Of a stretch of 36,951 nt of DNA, positions 7,080 to 16,864 are shown piece by piece; positions within the stretch are counted from its first letter, which is position 1, and each line of letters starts with the position of its first letter. The notes under the pieces are model-generated. The model ran no database searches, was not told where the DNA came from, and saw only the letters and a program-made list of their open reading frames with translations. The stretch is taken from the NCBI GenBank assembly GCA_019347855.1, contig JAHWKO010000013.1:1-36951 (forward strand). Direction: 5' to 3'. This stretch comes from Actinomycetota bacterium. GTDB lineage: Bacteria > Actinomycetota > Nitriliruptoria > Nitriliruptorales > JAHWKO01. The position numbers and the translations under genes are program-made.

Positions 7080-8726
7080 GTGACCCTCCTCCCCGCGCGC
7101 TGGCGTCAGCACTCCATCACGTGGTGGGTCGGCGCGGCGGTGCTCGTGGTGTCGGCGGTGGCGGTGGTGGCCGTCGTCGACACGGCGGCGCTGGCGCGCG
7201 CGGGGCGTCGGGCGTTCCAGGACCCGGCCGGGATCCTGCTGGTGGTCGCCACGTACGCCGCTGCGTTCGTGCTGCGCGCCCGGATCTGGCAGCGGGTCCT
7301 GCCGCGCCTGTCGTTCGGGCAGGCGCTCGCGGCGCTGCACGTCTCGTTGGGCGCCAACCACGTCCTGCCGTTCCGGCTGGGAGAACCGTTACGTGTCGCC
7401 AGCGTGGTCCGACGGGACGGGATCCCGCTGGTCGCCGCGACCGCATCGACGGTGACGCTCCGGGCAGCCGACGTCCTAGCGGTCGTGGTGCTCACCATCG
7501 TCCTGGGTACCGGTGTCGCGCTCCAGGTCGCCGGCAACCTCCTGTGGGTCGTCGCCGCGCTGGCCGTCGCCGGGACCGGGGCGGGGTTGGTGTGGACTGG
7601 TCGTCTGTCCCGATCTCGGGAGGATGTCCGCGCCCCGGACCTGGTGGTCGCGGTCGGGACGTTGCTGACCTGGGTGCTCGAGTCGATCGTGGTGTGGCAG
7701 GCCGCGCGGTGGGTCGGTGTGGACATCACGTACGCGCAGGCGGTCCTGGTCACCGCTATCACGATCGCGGCCCAGGTGGCTGCGATCGCCCCGGGAGGGG
7801 TCGGGACGTACGAGGCGGCCGCCAGCGCGGTGCTCGTCGCCCTCGGCGCCGACCTCGGCGCGGCTCTCGCGGTCGCCGTCACCGCGCACGCCGTCAAGAC
7901 GGTGTACTCGTGGGTGGCCGGGGCGGTCGCCACGGTGGTGCCGTCGCCCGGGATGGTGGGGCGTCTCCGGCTCCCCGCCGATCTCCCCGAGCGCGAACCT
8001 CCTTCACCGGTCCAGCCCGGTCCGGTCGTGCTCTTCCTCCCCGCTCACAACGAAGCCGCCAGCGTCGGCGACGTCGTCGCACGCGCCCCGGAACAGGTCC
8101 ACGGGCGTCCGGTGCAGGTCCTCGTGATCGACGACGGATCCACCGACGGGACGGCCGAGGTGGCGCGCCAGGCAGGAGCCGAGGTCCTCTCCTTCCATCG
8201 GAACCGCGGGTTGGGTGCCGCCGTGCGTGCCGGGCTCGCCGAAGCGGTCGCTCGCGGCGCAAGCGCGGTCGCGTTCTGCGACGCGGATGGCGAGTACGCG
8301 CCCGAGGAGCTCGCGGACGTCGTCGGTCCCGTCCTGGATGGGGAGGCTGACTACGTCGCGGGGTCGCGCTTCGCCGGTGACATCCGACGGATGCTCCCCC
8401 ACCGACGGTTCGGCAACGTCGCCCTCACGTTGGCCCTGCGGTTCGTCGCGCGTCGGCACATCACGGACGGTCAGACCGGCTACCGGGCGTTCGGGCCGGA
8501 GGCCGCAGCCGCGGCCGAGGTCGTGCACGACTACAACTACGCGCAGGTCCTGACGCTCGATCTGCTGGCCAAGGGCTTCCGGTACCACGAGGTGCCGATC
8601 ACCTACCGGTTCCGCGAACGCGGGCGGTCGTTCGTGCGCCTGGGGCGCTACCTCCGAGCGGTCGTCCCCGCGATCCATCGAGAACTGAACGCGAGCGCAA
8701 CAGGTCCGGCGGTAGAGTCCGCGTGA
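7080..8726 (+). CDS. Fusion of UPF0104/LPG-synthase-type membrane domain and GT2 polyprenyl-phosphate sugar synthase
   Basis: The 548-residue protein has two parts. Residues ~10-300 hold seven or eight membrane spans of the UPF0104 (lysylphosphatidylglycerol synthase TM, flippase-like) family, with APGGVGTYEAAASAVLVAL as the hallmark region. Residues ~315-540 are a cytoplasmic GT2 domain like dolichyl-phosphate mannose synthase: LPAHNEAASVGDVV, VLVIDDGSTDGT, CDADGEY (DxD), GQTGYRAF and a C-terminal Arg-rich RFRERGRSF. The fusion would couple sugar transfer to a polyprenyl phosphate with a membrane step, perhaps flipping (inference). The GTG start has GGAG 7 nt upstream. It is the first gene of a tight operon behind iron box 3. 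Its product could feed the GT-C transferase at 550-2145. Confidence 0.82.
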   Translation: MTLLPARWRQHSITWWVGAAVLVVSAVAVVAVVDTAALARAGRRAFQDPAGILLVVATYAAAFVLRARIWQRVLPRLSFGQALAALHVSLGANHVLPFRLGEPLRVASVVRRDGIPLVAATASTVTLRAADVLAVVVLTIVLGTGVALQVAGNLLWVVAALAVAGTGAGLVWTGRLSRSREDVRAPDLVVAVGTLLTWVLESIVVWQAARWVGVDITYAQAVLVTAITIAAQVAAIAPGGVGTYEAAASAVLVALGADLGAALAVAVTAHAVKTVYSWVAGAVATVVPSPGMVGRLRLPADLPEREPPSPVQPGPVVLFLPAHNEAASVGDVVARAPEQVHGRPVQVLVIDDGSTDGTAEVARQAGAEVLSFHRNRGLGAAVRAGLAEAVARGASAVAFCDADGEYAPEELADVVGPVLDGEADYVAGSRFAGDIRRMLPHRRFGNVALTLALRFVARRHITDGQTGYRAFGPEAAAAAEVVHDYNYAQVLTLDLLAKGFRYHEVPITYRFRERGRSFVRLGRYLRAVVPAIHRELNASATGPAVESA

Positions 8727-9142
8727 CGCCAGGTGACCCGGAGGACCTCGTGGCGGATGATCGGTCACAGGGGGGGTCCTCGTTCGGACGCATCGGACGC
8801 TTCGTCCAGCGCGAGGGTGAACGGATCGCGGTCGCGGTCATCGGTGGGGTCGTCGTCGTCACGGGCGTCGTGCTGATGCCGCTGCCGGGTCCCGGGATGC
8901 TCATCGTGCTGGCGGGACTGGCGATCCTGGCGACCCAGTTCGAGTGGGCTCAGGACATCCTGGACCGAGCTCGGGCGCGCGCCAAGGAGGCGCTCGACCG
9001 GATCCGCGGGCGCGACGAGGACGACGGGGGCCGCATCGAAGACGACGGCCACGTCGACGACGATGGGCAGGACCCGACCCGTCCCGAGAGCGCCCAGCAC
9101 GCGGACAACGAGCCGCTGGACGGCCGGAGCGACGCGGCGTGA
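8723..9142 (+). CDS. PGPGW-family small membrane protein
   Basis: The 139-residue protein has two adjacent membrane spans (~30-75) holding the family hallmark PLPGPGMLIVLAGLAILATQ followed by FEWA. A charged helix comes next (ILDRARARAKEALDRIRGR), then a long Asp/Gly-rich acidic tail without predicted fold. The GTG start overlaps the stop of the GT fusion gene (GTGA), so translation is likely coupled. Function of the PGPGW family is not established. Confidence 0.8.
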   Translation: MTPGDPEDLVADDRSQGGSSFGRIGRFVQREGERIAVAVIGGVVVVTGVVLMPLPGPGMLIVLAGLAILATQFEWAQDILDRARARAKEALDRIRGRDEDDGGRIEDDGHVDDDGQDPTRPESAQHADNEPLDGRSDAA

Positions 9143-9480
9143 GCGAGCCGGCCGCCGCCGACCTACCGAGCCGACGGTCCGTGTCCGTGACAGCCGACCG
9201 GATCCTCGTCGTGCTGCCGGACGACGCCGAGCGTCGGTCCAAGGGCGGGATCCTGATCCCCGCCACCGCGCAGTCCGTGGACCGCAAAGGTGTCTGGGGT
9301 GAGGTCATCGGGACCGGCCCGCACGTGCGCAGCGTCGATCCTGGCGATGAGATCCTGTACCTGCCCGACGATGCGATCGAGGTCGACATCCAGGGGGAGT
9401 CCTACCTGATCGTCCGCGAGCGGGATGTCCACGCGACGGCCTCGACCCGGCAGGACGGAAGCACCGGCCTGTACCTGTAG
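9139..9480 (+). CDS. Stand-alone GroES-like (Cpn10) protein
   Basis: The 113-residue product has the Cpn10 fold pattern: an opening strand VTADRILVVLPD, the mobile loop KGGILIPATAQ that in GroES contacts GroEL, GEVIGTGP, a GDEILYLPDDA roof-loop region and the closing ESYLIVRERDVHA. It is slightly longer than GroES (~97) owing to a 16-residue lead and a tail. The GTG start overlaps the PGPGW stop (GTGA). No GroEL lies next to it, and the operon is membrane/envelope related, so it may be a specialised co-chaperonin or a family member with another role. True GroES genes usually precede groEL. Confidence 0.78.
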   Translation: MSEPAAADLPSRRSVSVTADRILVVLPDDAERRSKGGILIPATAQSVDRKGVWGEVIGTGPHVRSVDPGDEILYLPDDAIEVDIQGESYLIVRERDVHATASTRQDGSTGLYL

Positions 9481-9489
9481 GAGCTGACC

Positions 9490-10323
9490 GTGGCCTGGAA
9501 CCGCACCCGCCGTAAGCTCGCGATCGCGGCCTGGCGGCCTCCCCGCGAACCGAACATCTACGGGACGCTCACTCTGGACGCCTCCGCCGCGCTGGCGTAC
9601 CTCGATCACGTCCGCGCGGAGACCGGCGAGCGGGTCACGGTCACCCATCTGGTCGGCAAGGCCGTCGCGTCGGCGCTCGCTGACGAGCCCTCCCTGAACG
9701 GCCGTATCGTCCTCGGCCGGTACGTCCCGCATGACACCGTGGACGTCGCGTTCCTGGTCGCCTTCGAGGACGGCGAGGACCTCGCGAAGGTCAAGCTGGA
9801 GCGCGTGGACGAGCTGCGGGTCGACGAGATCGCCCGGGGGCTGCGCGAGGCCGCCGAACGCGTGCGAACCGGTCAGGACGACGCCTTCGAGCGCAGCAGG
9901 TCCCTGATCAGGATCCTGCCGCCGGTACTGCTGCGCCCCGTGGTGTGGTTCAGCGGGTGGCTGACCGGCGCCCTCGGGGTGGATGCCCCGTCGGTCGGCC
10001 TCGACGCGTTCCCGTTCGGGTCGTGTGTGGTGACGAGCGTCGGCATGTTCGGCCTGGACCAGGGTTTCGTCCCGCCGACCCCCTTCGCACGGGTTCCTCT
10101 GTACGTCCTGATCGGCGCCGTCCGGGACGGGGTGGTGGCCGTCGACGGCGAACCGGCGGTCCGGCCGCTCATCACGCTCTCGGCGACCCTCGACCACCGT
10201 TTCGTCGACGGCTACCAGGCCGCGGTGATCGCCGACCACGTGCGCACAGCGTTCGCCGACCCGTGGTCGTTGGACGGACGCACCCGACCCTCGCCTACCG
10301 TGGCGACCGAGACCACCAGCTGA
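9490..10323 (+). CDS. 2-oxoacid dehydrogenase E2-type acyltransferase domain without lipoyl domain
   Basis: The 277-residue protein aligns in pattern with the catalytic domain of E2 acyltransferases and chloramphenicol acetyltransferase folds: VTVTHLVGKAVASAL, VDVAFLVAFEDGEDLAKVKL, and the active-site DHRFVDGYQAA near residue 236 (family motif [HD]HRxxDG). There is no N-terminal lipoyl or E1/E3-binding domain, so it cannot work as a normal E2 core subunit by itself. A hydrophobic segment (SLIRILPPVLLRPVVWFSG) around residue 140 suggests membrane contact. GTG start with GGAG 6 nt before; 9 bp after the GroES-like stop. Acyl acceptor unknown. Confidence 0.78.
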   Translation: MAWNRTRRKLAIAAWRPPREPNIYGTLTLDASAALAYLDHVRAETGERVTVTHLVGKAVASALADEPSLNGRIVLGRYVPHDTVDVAFLVAFEDGEDLAKVKLERVDELRVDEIARGLREAAERVRTGQDDAFERSRSLIRILPPVLLRPVVWFSGWLTGALGVDAPSVGLDAFPFGSCVVTSVGMFGLDQGFVPPTPFARVPLYVLIGAVRDGVVAVDGEPAVRPLITLSATLDHRFVDGYQAAVIADHVRTAFADPWSLDGRTRPSPTVATETTS

Positions 10324-10337
10324 TCCGAGGAGCATCC

Positions 10338-11414
10338 GTGGGTGAGGGAGGAGTCGCATCGGCGGCGGCCGTCGGCCCACCGCCGGGCATGGACGTCCGG
10401 CTGTCGTCGAACGAGTCGCCGTACGGGCCGTCACCGGCGGTCATCGACGCGATCCAGGACCGGTCCAGCACCGCGCACATCTACCCGGACGACCAGAGCG
10501 TCGTGCTGCGCGAGGCGTTGGCCAAGCACGAGCTCGTCGACCTGGACCGGGTGATCGTCGGCAACGGTTCCGCGGGGCTACTGATGGACCTGATCCTCCA
10601 CGAGGCGGGCCGGGACGACCCCGGATCGGTCGTCACGTTCGAGAGATCGTTCATCGTCTACAAGCTCGGGGCGCAGGTCGCTGGCGCTCCGCTGATCGAG
10701 GTCCCGGTCGGACCCCGGTACGAGCGCGGCGTCGACGACCTCCTCGCCGCGATCGACGACGACACCAGGCTCCTGCTGGTCGACAACCCGGCGAACCCCA
10801 CGGGCCAGCACCTCACCGCCGAGGAGCTGCGGTACCTCGTCGACAACGTCCCGGACGAGGTCACGGTCGCGATCGACGAGGCCTACCACCAGTTCGCCTC
10901 GGGACAGCGGGGGTACGCGACGGTGGCGGAGCTCGAGCTGGAGCACCCGCGGCTCGTCGTCCTGCGGACCTTCTCGAAGGCGTACGCCATGGCCGGCCTC
11001 CGTGTGGGGTACCTGCTGGGACCGGCCGGGCTGACCGCTCCGCTTGACGCCCAGCGGGTCCGGTTCAACGTCACCAGCGTCGCGCAGGTCGCGGCCGTCG
11101 CCGCACTGGGTGACCAGGCGCACCTCGAACGCACCGTCACCGGGACCATCACCGGTCGTGCCCGCATGGCCGAGGGATTACGCGACATCGGGGTCCCGGT
11201 GATCGAGGGTCTGGGGAACTTCGTGCTGATCGAGCTGGGGGAGGCGGCCGCCCCGATCGTCGAGGCCTACGCCGAGCACGGGGTGGGGGTGCGGCCGCTC
11301 GGTCCGTACCAGCTGCTCGAGCAGATCCGCGTCACCATCGGGACCGAAGAGGAGGTCGAACGGTTCCTCGACGCCTCGCGTGACGTGCTCGCAGACGTCG
11401 CGTCCCGGAGCTGA
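10338..11414 (+). CDS. PLP-dependent class I/II aminotransferase (HisC-like)
   Basis: The 358-residue product resembles histidinol-phosphate aminotransferases: LSSNESPYGPSPAV at the N-terminus, DNPANPTGQ, the PLP-contacting AIDEAYHQF and the Schiff-base lysine in RTFSKAYAMAGLRVGYL (Lys near 213). The GTG start is set by GAGGAG 5 nt upstream (10327-10332), 14 bp after the acyltransferase gene. It is not near other his genes, so a dedicated role on another amino or sugar-like substrate is as likely as histidine synthesis. Ends 3 bp before the convergent glycerol kinase stop codon. Confidence 0.82.
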   Translation: MGEGGVASAAAVGPPPGMDVRLSSNESPYGPSPAVIDAIQDRSSTAHIYPDDQSVVLREALAKHELVDLDRVIVGNGSAGLLMDLILHEAGRDDPGSVVTFERSFIVYKLGAQVAGAPLIEVPVGPRYERGVDDLLAAIDDDTRLLLVDNPANPTGQHLTAEELRYLVDNVPDEVTVAIDEAYHQFASGQRGYATVAELELEHPRLVVLRTFSKAYAMAGLRVGYLLGPAGLTAPLDAQRVRFNVTSVAQVAAVAALGDQAHLERTVTGTITGRARMAEGLRDIGVPVIEGLGNFVLIELGEAAAPIVEAYAEHGVGVRPLGPYQLLEQIRVTIGTEEEVERFLDASRDVLADVASRS

Positions 11415-11417
11415 CGC

Positions 11418-12920
<1,503 letters not shown>

Positions 12921-12940
12921 GGTTCCCCTGCTGCGCTTGC

Positions 12941-13795
12941 ATGACCGCGATGCAACCTAGTGCTCGAACGATCAGGACCGGGACGAGCGACCTCGCCGTG
13001 CTCGAGCTCGGTGACCGACACGCCCCAGCCGTGGTGCTGGCGCACGGGGTCGGCTCGTCGGCGCGGTTCCTCGTGGAGGCCTTCGGGGCACCTGCCGTCG
13101 AGGCGGGGCACCGGTTGATCGCCTACGACCTGCGAGGGCACGGCTCGAGCTCACCCGCCCGGTCCGTGGACGACCACGGGCTCGAGGCGCACATAGCCGA
13201 CATGGCTGAGGTGGTCGAGGAGGTCGGGGCGCAGATCGTCGGGGGCGTGTCCTTGGGCGCACATGTCGCGATGACGCTCGCCGCAGAACCTGGGACCGTG
13301 AACGGTCGTGATCACCAGGTGACGCCAGCTCTCCACGATCGCGTGATCGAGGGGGCGGTCGCGTGCCTGCCAGCCTGGATCGGGCGTGCGAGGCCGGGTC
13401 ACGGCCCGCACGCGGTGGTCGCCGACGAGATCCGCCGCGTCGGGATCGAGGCGGCGTTGGACCGTGCGACCTCCGACCCGGATGTGCCGTCGTGGCTCCG
13501 GGACCTGCTGCGACGGGACTGGAGGGAAGCCGACCCCGGGTCGTTGGAAGCCGCCCTGGTCGCGCTCGAGGGTGGGCGTGCCCCCGACGTCGAGCTCCTG
13601 ACGTCCGTGCCGGTCCCGGTCGGCGTCGTCGGGTGGCCCGACGATCCGGGGCACCCGCTGGAGGTCGCCCAGCGGTGGTCCGCGCTGGTGCAGCGGGGAT
13701 CGCTCGTGACGACGACGATGGACGAGGTCGGACGGGATCGCGAGGCGCTCGGCCGGGCAGCGTTCCACGCGCTCGACCGGGCGGTGCGCACGTGA
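12941..13795 (+). CDS. Alpha/beta hydrolase with an in-frame 47-bp repeat insert
   Basis: The 284-residue hydrolase has HGVGSSARFLVEAF (oxyanion region), AYDLRGHGSSSPA, and the nucleophile elbow GGVSLGAH (Ser around residue 106). Asp and His of the triad are not obvious at the C-terminus, which ends DREALGRAAFHALDRAV. Directly after the elbow helix (MTLAAEP), where relatives usually run straight into a DRVxxLVLxxPAW-type strand, there is a 16-residue stretch TVNGRDHQVTPALHDR encoded by repeat copy A, then VIEGAVACLPAWI. The insert keeps the frame, but sits next to the active site and could weaken activity. ATG 12941 or 12950 are both possible; neither has a strong ribosome-binding site. Confidence 0.75.
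   Translation: MTAMQPSARTIRTGTSDLAVLELGDRHAPAVVLAHGVGSSARFLVEAFGAPAVEAGHRLIAYDLRGHGSSSPARSVDDHGLEAHIADMAEVVEEVGAQIVGGVSLGAHVAMTLAAEPGTVNGRDHQVTPALHDRVIEGAVACLPAWIGRARPGHGPHAVVADEIRRVGIEAALDRATSDPDVPSWLRDLLRRDWREADPGSLEAALVALEGGRAPDVELLTSVPVPVGVVGWPDDPGHPLEVAQRWSALVQRGSLVTTTMDEVGRDREALGRAAFHALDRAVRT
13294..13340. repeat. 47-bp palindromic element, copy A (inside a coding region)
   Basis: Arms GACCGTGAAC and CTCCACGATC frame a 27-bp middle that contains GTGATCACCAGG. Aligned without gaps it matches copy B at 32 of 47 positions and has exactly the same length. Its arms have diverged from perfect symmetry, as expected for an old copy. Confidence 0.65.
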
Positions 13796-13805
13796 GTCAC
13801 GGCCG

Positions 13806-14732
13806 TCAGGCCCCGTCGTCCTCCCGGAGTCGACGTTTGGCGAGGATGGCCTGCACGACGCGCGACTCGGGGTCCCGGCCGAGCTGATCCGCCATCCACT
13901 CGGTGGTGTCGACCAGACCGTCGAGGTCGACGCCGGTGTCGACCCCGCTGCCGTGCAGGGCGTAGACGAGGTCCTCGGTCGCGAGGTTGCCCTTGGCGCC
14001 CGGTGCGTACGGGCACCCGCCCAGCCCTCCGGCCGAGGTGTCGGCGATCGTGACGCCGGCCTCGAACGCGGCCAGCGTGTTGGCGAGCCCCTGGCCGAAG
14101 GTGTCGTGCATGTGGACCCCGATCCGTTCCAGGTCCACCTCCTCGGCCACGGCGGTCAGGAGTCCCTGGGTCTCCCCGGGCGTGCCCACGCCGATCGTGT
14201 CGCCGAGACTGATCTCGTCGATCCCGAGTTCCAGCAGCGACCCCGTGACCCGGACGACGTCCTCGATCGGAACATCCCCCTGGTACGGACAGCCGAGCAC
14301 GGTGGACACGTACCCACGGACCCGCACGCCCGCCTCCGACGCGCGCCGCACGACGGGCCGGAACATCTCGATGCTCTCGTCGATCGTGCGGTTGATGTTG
14401 GCCTTCGTGAACCCTTCGCTGGCCGCGGTGAAGACGGCGATCTCGCCGGCCCCGTGCTCCAGTGCGCGTTCCAGGCCGGTCTCGTTCGGGACGAGGACCG
14501 GGTAGCGGACCCCGTCCACCCGATCGATCCGGTCCATGACCTCGGCCGCGTCCGCGAGCTGCGGGACCCAGTCCGGGTGGACGAACGAGGTCGCCTCGAC
14601 GACCGGGAGTCCCGTGCGAGCCAGCCGGTCGATGAACGCCACCTTCACGTCGGTGGGCACGACCCCCGACTCGTTCTGCAGCCCGTCACGGGGGCCGACC
14701 TCGACGATCGTCACACGTTCGGGGAGGGACAC
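13806..14732 (-). CDS. mvaB: Hydroxymethylglutaryl-CoA lyase
   Basis: The 308-residue TIM-barrel lyase splits HMG-CoA to acetyl-CoA and acetoacetate, the last step of leucine degradation. It starts VTIVEVGPRDGLQNE (the metal/substrate-binding Arg-Asp), has HMHDTFGQGLAN with metal-ligand His residues, and carries the family signature GGLGGCPYAPGAKGN with the catalytic Cys. Length fits. It lies 58 bp downstream of the carboxylase alpha gene on the same strand, so co-transcription is likely. Isopropylmalate/homocitrate synthase relatives lack the GGLGGCPY signature. Confidence 0.93.
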   Translation of the reverse strand: MSLPERVTIVEVGPRDGLQNESGVVPTDVKVAFIDRLARTGLPVVEATSFVHPDWVPQLADAAEVMDRIDRVDGVRYPVLVPNETGLERALEHGAGEIAVFTAASEGFTKANINRTIDESIEMFRPVVRRASEAGVRVRGYVSTVLGCPYQGDVPIEDVVRVTGSLLELGIDEISLGDTIGVGTPGETQGLLTAVAEEVDLERIGVHMHDTFGQGLANTLAAFEAGVTIADTSAGGLGGCPYAPGAKGNLATEDLVYALHGSGVDTGVDLDGLVDTTEWMADQLGRDPESRVVQAILAKRRLREDDGA

Positions 14733-14790
14733 CGGGCGCTCCTGGACGGGTGGGACGAGCCTACGTCGACGCTCGACGGGCGCCCGTGCG

Positions 14791-16776
14791 TCAGGCCCCT
14801 TCGTCGGTCTCGACGTCCACCAAGGGTTGATCGGCGTCGACCGCGTCCCCCACGGTCACCCGCACCTTCGCGACGGTCCCGTCGAGTGGGGCGCGGATCT
14901 GGTGCTCCATCTTCATCGCCTCGACGACGACGAGGGTCTGTCCCGCGGAGACGGTGTCGCCCTCGGCGACCTCGACCGCGGCTACGGTGCCGGGCATCGG
15001 GGATGCGAGCGCATCGCCCGCCGCGGCCGCCCCCGGGTCGGCATGCCGGGTGGCCGCCTGCACCTCGAACCGCGCGGTACGCCCCTCGACGTGGACCCAC
15101 ACGACCGCGCCCTGGGCGTCGACCGCCGCGTGGACCTGCTCGTCGTCGACCACCAGTTCGAGCCGGTGCGCGTCGCGTCGGACCACCTCGATCGCGTGGG
15201 AACGGTCGGGGCCGTCCATCTCGAGATGTCCGGCGCGCCCGCGGACGGTGAGGTCGTGTTCGGTGCCGTCAGCCGCACGCAGGACCAGGCGCCATCCACC
15301 GACGCCCGCGATACGCCACGGACCCAGGGTCGACCAGGGGTCATGCGCGGCCGTCCGGTCTGGGGGCCGGGCCATGGCCGCGGCGGCCGCTGCCAGAGCC
15401 GGGGTCGGCGCCGGGCCGGGACCCCAGTCGGGCAGGTGGTCGTCCAGGAACGACGTGGTGAGCTCACCCTCCTCGAAGGCGGGTTGCTCGACCGTCGCCA
15501 GCAGGTGGTCGACGTTCGTCGTGATGCCCAGGACGGTCGTGCGGCGCAGCGCCTGCCGCATCCGCGTGACCGCCTGGCCGCGGTCCGCGCCGCGGACGAT
15601 GAGCTTCGCGAGCATCGGGTCGTAGTGCGGCGACACCACGCTGCCGCCGGTGACCCCCGCATCGAGCCGGACATCGGATCCCTCCGGGACGTCGAAGACG
15701 CTCACCGTCCCGGACTGGGGCAGGAACCCGCCCGCCGGGTCCTCGGCGTACAGCCGAGCTTCGATCGCGTGACCCTCGCGGCGGATCTCGTCCTGCGCGA
15801 CCGGGATCGGCTCGCCGGCGGCCACCGCGAGCTGCCACGCGACCAGGTCGTGTCCGGTGATGAGCTCGGTGACGGGATGCTCGACCTGCAGGCGCGTGTT
15901 CATCTCGAGGAAGTAGAAGTCGCGGCTCACGTCGGACAACAGCATCTCGACCGTGCCCGCGCCCTCGTAGTCAACGGAGGCGGCGGCCCGGACCGCGGCG
16001 TCGCACATCTCCTGCCGGAGCTCCTCGTCCAGGGCGGGGGAAGGCGACTCCTCGATGATCTTCTGGTGGCGGCGCTGGATCGAGCACTCCCGCTCGAACA
16101 GGTGCACCACCGAGCCGTGGGTGTCACCGAAGACCTGGATCTCGATGTGGCGCGGGCGGTCCACGACGCGCTCCACGAGGAGCCGCGGATCACCGAACGA
16201 TCCCTCGGCTTCACGGCGCGCGCCGGCGATCGCATCGGGCAGACCGCCCGGGTCGTCGACGCGACGCATGCCCTTGCCTCCGCCGCCGGCGACCGCTTTG
16301 AGCAGGACCGGGTAGCCGACCTCCTCGGCGGCACCGGCGATCCCGTCGTCGTCCATCCCCGACGCGTCCACACCGGGGATCACCGGCACCCCCGCGTCCC
16401 GCAGGTGCTCCTTCGCCGCGGCTTTATCGCCCATCAGCGCGATCGTCTCCGGACGCGGCCCGATGAAGACGAGGCCGGCATCCACGACGGCACGCGCGAA
16501 GTCGGCGTTCTCTGCCAGGAAGCCGTAGCCCGGGTGGACCGCCTGGGCGCCGGTGCGCTGGGCGGCGTCGACGATGCGATCGATCGCGAGGTAGCTCTCG
16601 GACGCCGGCGCCGGTCCTAGCCGGACCGCCTCGTCCGATTCCAGGACGTGCAGCGCATCGGCATCGGGGTCGCTGAACACCGCGACGGTCCCGACGTCGA
16701 GCTCGCGGCAGGTCCGCATGATGCGTCGCGCGATCTCGCCCCGGTTCGCGATCAGCACCTTGCGGAACACGTGCAT
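14791..16776 (-). CDS. Biotin-dependent acyl-CoA carboxylase alpha subunit (probably methylcrotonyl-CoA carboxylase)
   Basis: The 661-residue protein carries biotin carboxylase and biotin carrier domains. The N-terminal ~450 residues show KVLIANRGEIARRIMRT, KAVAGGGGKGMR (ATP-grasp glycine loop), and EMNTRLQVEHPVTE. The C-terminus holds the carrier with VEAMKMEH (biotinyl-Lys near residue 620) flanked by strands rich in Val/Thr. Size and neighbours (HMG-CoA lyase downstream; hydratase and carboxyltransferase beta upstream on the same strand) point to 3-methylcrotonyl-CoA carboxylase of leucine catabolism; propionyl- or acetyl-CoA carboxylase use is possible. The ATG at 16776 opens a canonical N-terminus. 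Confidence 0.9.
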   Translation of the reverse strand: MHVFRKVLIANRGEIARRIMRTCRELDVGTVAVFSDPDADALHVLESDEAVRLGPAPASESYLAIDRIVDAAQRTGAQAVHPGYGFLAENADFARAVVDAGLVFIGPRPETIALMGDKAAAKEHLRDAGVPVIPGVDASGMDDDGIAGAAEEVGYPVLLKAVAGGGGKGMRRVDDPGGLPDAIAGARREAEGSFGDPRLLVERVVDRPRHIEIQVFGDTHGSVVHLFERECSIQRRHQKIIEESPSPALDEELRQEMCDAAVRAAASVDYEGAGTVEMLLSDVSRDFYFLEMNTRLQVEHPVTELITGHDLVAWQLAVAAGEPIPVAQDEIRREGHAIEARLYAEDPAGGFLPQSGTVSVFDVPEGSDVRLDAGVTGGSVVSPHYDPMLAKLIVRGADRGQAVTRMRQALRRTTVLGITTNVDHLLATVEQPAFEEGELTTSFLDDHLPDWGPGPAPTPALAAAAAAMARPPDRTAAHDPWSTLGPWRIAGVGGWRLVLRAADGTEHDLTVRGRAGHLEMDGPDRSHAIEVVRRDAHRLELVVDDEQVHAAVDAQGAVVWVHVEGRTARFEVQAATRHADPGAAAAGDALASPMPGTVAAVEVAEGDTVSAGQTLVVVEAMKMEHQIRAPLDGTVAKVRVTVGDAVDADQPLVDVETDEGA

Positions 16777-16864
16777 CCTCTGGCGGAGCGGCGTACGCGG
16801 GTCGGGCGGAACCTAGCAGTAGGGTGGCGCGTCCAACCGGGTGAACCCCCGCCGAAGGAGCTCC

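Noticed and set aside
14536..16620. A 694-codon rightward open frame
   Set aside because: Lies opposite the carboxylase alpha and HMG-CoA lyase genes, whose motifs are unmistakable; its own product has low-complexity composition.
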